This document shows positions 63,540 to 64,000 of a stretch of DNA of 64,000 nucleotides, piece after piece. Source of the DNA: Enoplolaimus lenunculus. Taxonomy: Eukaryota; Nematoda; Enoplea; Enoplida; Thoracostomopsidae. The stretch covers positions 1 to 64,000 of the forward strand of contig JASANG010001012.1 in NCBI GenBank assembly GCA_030248215.1. The letters run 5' to 3'. The position numbers were made by a program, and so were the translations under genes. Positions within the stretch are counted from its first letter, which is position 1, and each line of letters opens with the position of its first letter. Under the pieces are notes generated by a model. It searched no databases. It had not been told where the DNA came from and worked only from the letters and a program-made list of their open reading frames with translations.

Positions 63540-63868
63540 AAGTGTGGATCATGCATACTTCAACAAGGATATGCAACTGTGAACATTCTTTGTAGAAACG
63601 AATGTATCGGACACGCGTTGCGTTTTTGCCCTGCCCCCTTTTATTCAGAAGGGGTTCAACCGGTGCGAATCATGACACTCAATTTATGCGGTATCAAACA
63701 TGCTCTCCATATAGTTTAATTTAGGGAATTCATGTGATAGCGACGCCCCTCTTCTGAACAAGAGGGTCCATCAAAAACGCAACGCCCGGTAGCGCATTTT
63801 GTACCATGCAGAGCGGAGCCCCAAGAGTTGCACAATATTGTATTCTTGTATTGTGCACTATTGGTTAT
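63540..63868. mobile_element. TIR element of the CCAAGAGT family
   Basis: Same interior words as the 58.86-kb copy (AAAAACGCAACGCCCGGTAG, CCCAAGAGTTGCACAAT). It is followed by a fragment of a TTAGGC element at 63.89-64.0 kb, cut by the window end. Confidence 0.6.
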
Positions 63869-64000
63869 ATTAATTTTTGGTTAAGTTTCTTCTCTGGAAC
63901 TGCAATCTAGTAAGCTTAAGCTTTGGACAATTTTTTACTTAGGCTTCTACTTAGGTTTAGGCGTAAGCTAATCCTTACACTCAGGATTAGGTGGTAAATT

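Overview
The window is AT-rich animal DNA. Coding exons are short, bounded by GT-AG introns and scattered among many transposon-derived repeats. The kringle genes, a GT10 fucosyltransferase with a type II anchor and an aldo-keto reductase tail all point to a metazoan. A soft-bodied marine invertebrate, possibly a deuterostome, is my guess. Nothing looks bacterial, and there is no CRISPR array or rRNA gene. About 85-90 percent of the window is non-coding.

Layout. 0-6 kb: no gene recognised; it holds a ~179-bp tandem repeat (2.47-3.51 kb) and a TATA/CCAAT promoter-like block (4.2-4.4 kb). 6.3-6.5 kb: an isolated C-terminal exon of an aldo-keto reductase. 10.25-15.48 kb, minus strand: a complete three-exon alpha-1,3-fucosyltransferase gene (473 codons plus stop). 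17-29 kb: mostly repeats, a 550-bp pyrimidine tract and weak coding-like fragments. 29.2-37.95 kb, plus strand: kringle gene A, nine visible exons ending in a stop. 38-48 kb: a duplicated, repeat-swollen spacer with an 18-bp satellite, a foldback element and two copies of a ~0.95-kb modular element. 48.4-58.85 kb: kringle gene B, with the same nine exons in the same order and phases. 60.6-63.3 kb: a partial copy of the 41.2-48.9 kb spacer that carries a third copy of the first visible exon (gene C, running to or past the window edge).

The main discovery is a tandem array of secreted-looking four-kringle proteins. Every kringle has eight cysteines instead of six. The kringles are flanked by conserved N- and C-terminal modules that I do not recognise. 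Kringle 1 is about 97 percent identical between genes A and B while the other domains are far more diverged, which points to gene conversion. The start-codon/signal-peptide exon of these genes was not found.

The second theme is the repeat community. At least eight short terminal-inverted-repeat (TIR) families are present. Their target-site duplications (TSDs) differ: TA, TTA, 8 bp and 9 bp. One family carries internal TTAGGC (telomere-like) arrays and another carries TGAGTCA palindromes. There are also tRNA-derived elements. The partial duplication supplies insertion-free alleles that date several insertions and place the duplication edges at repeat termini.
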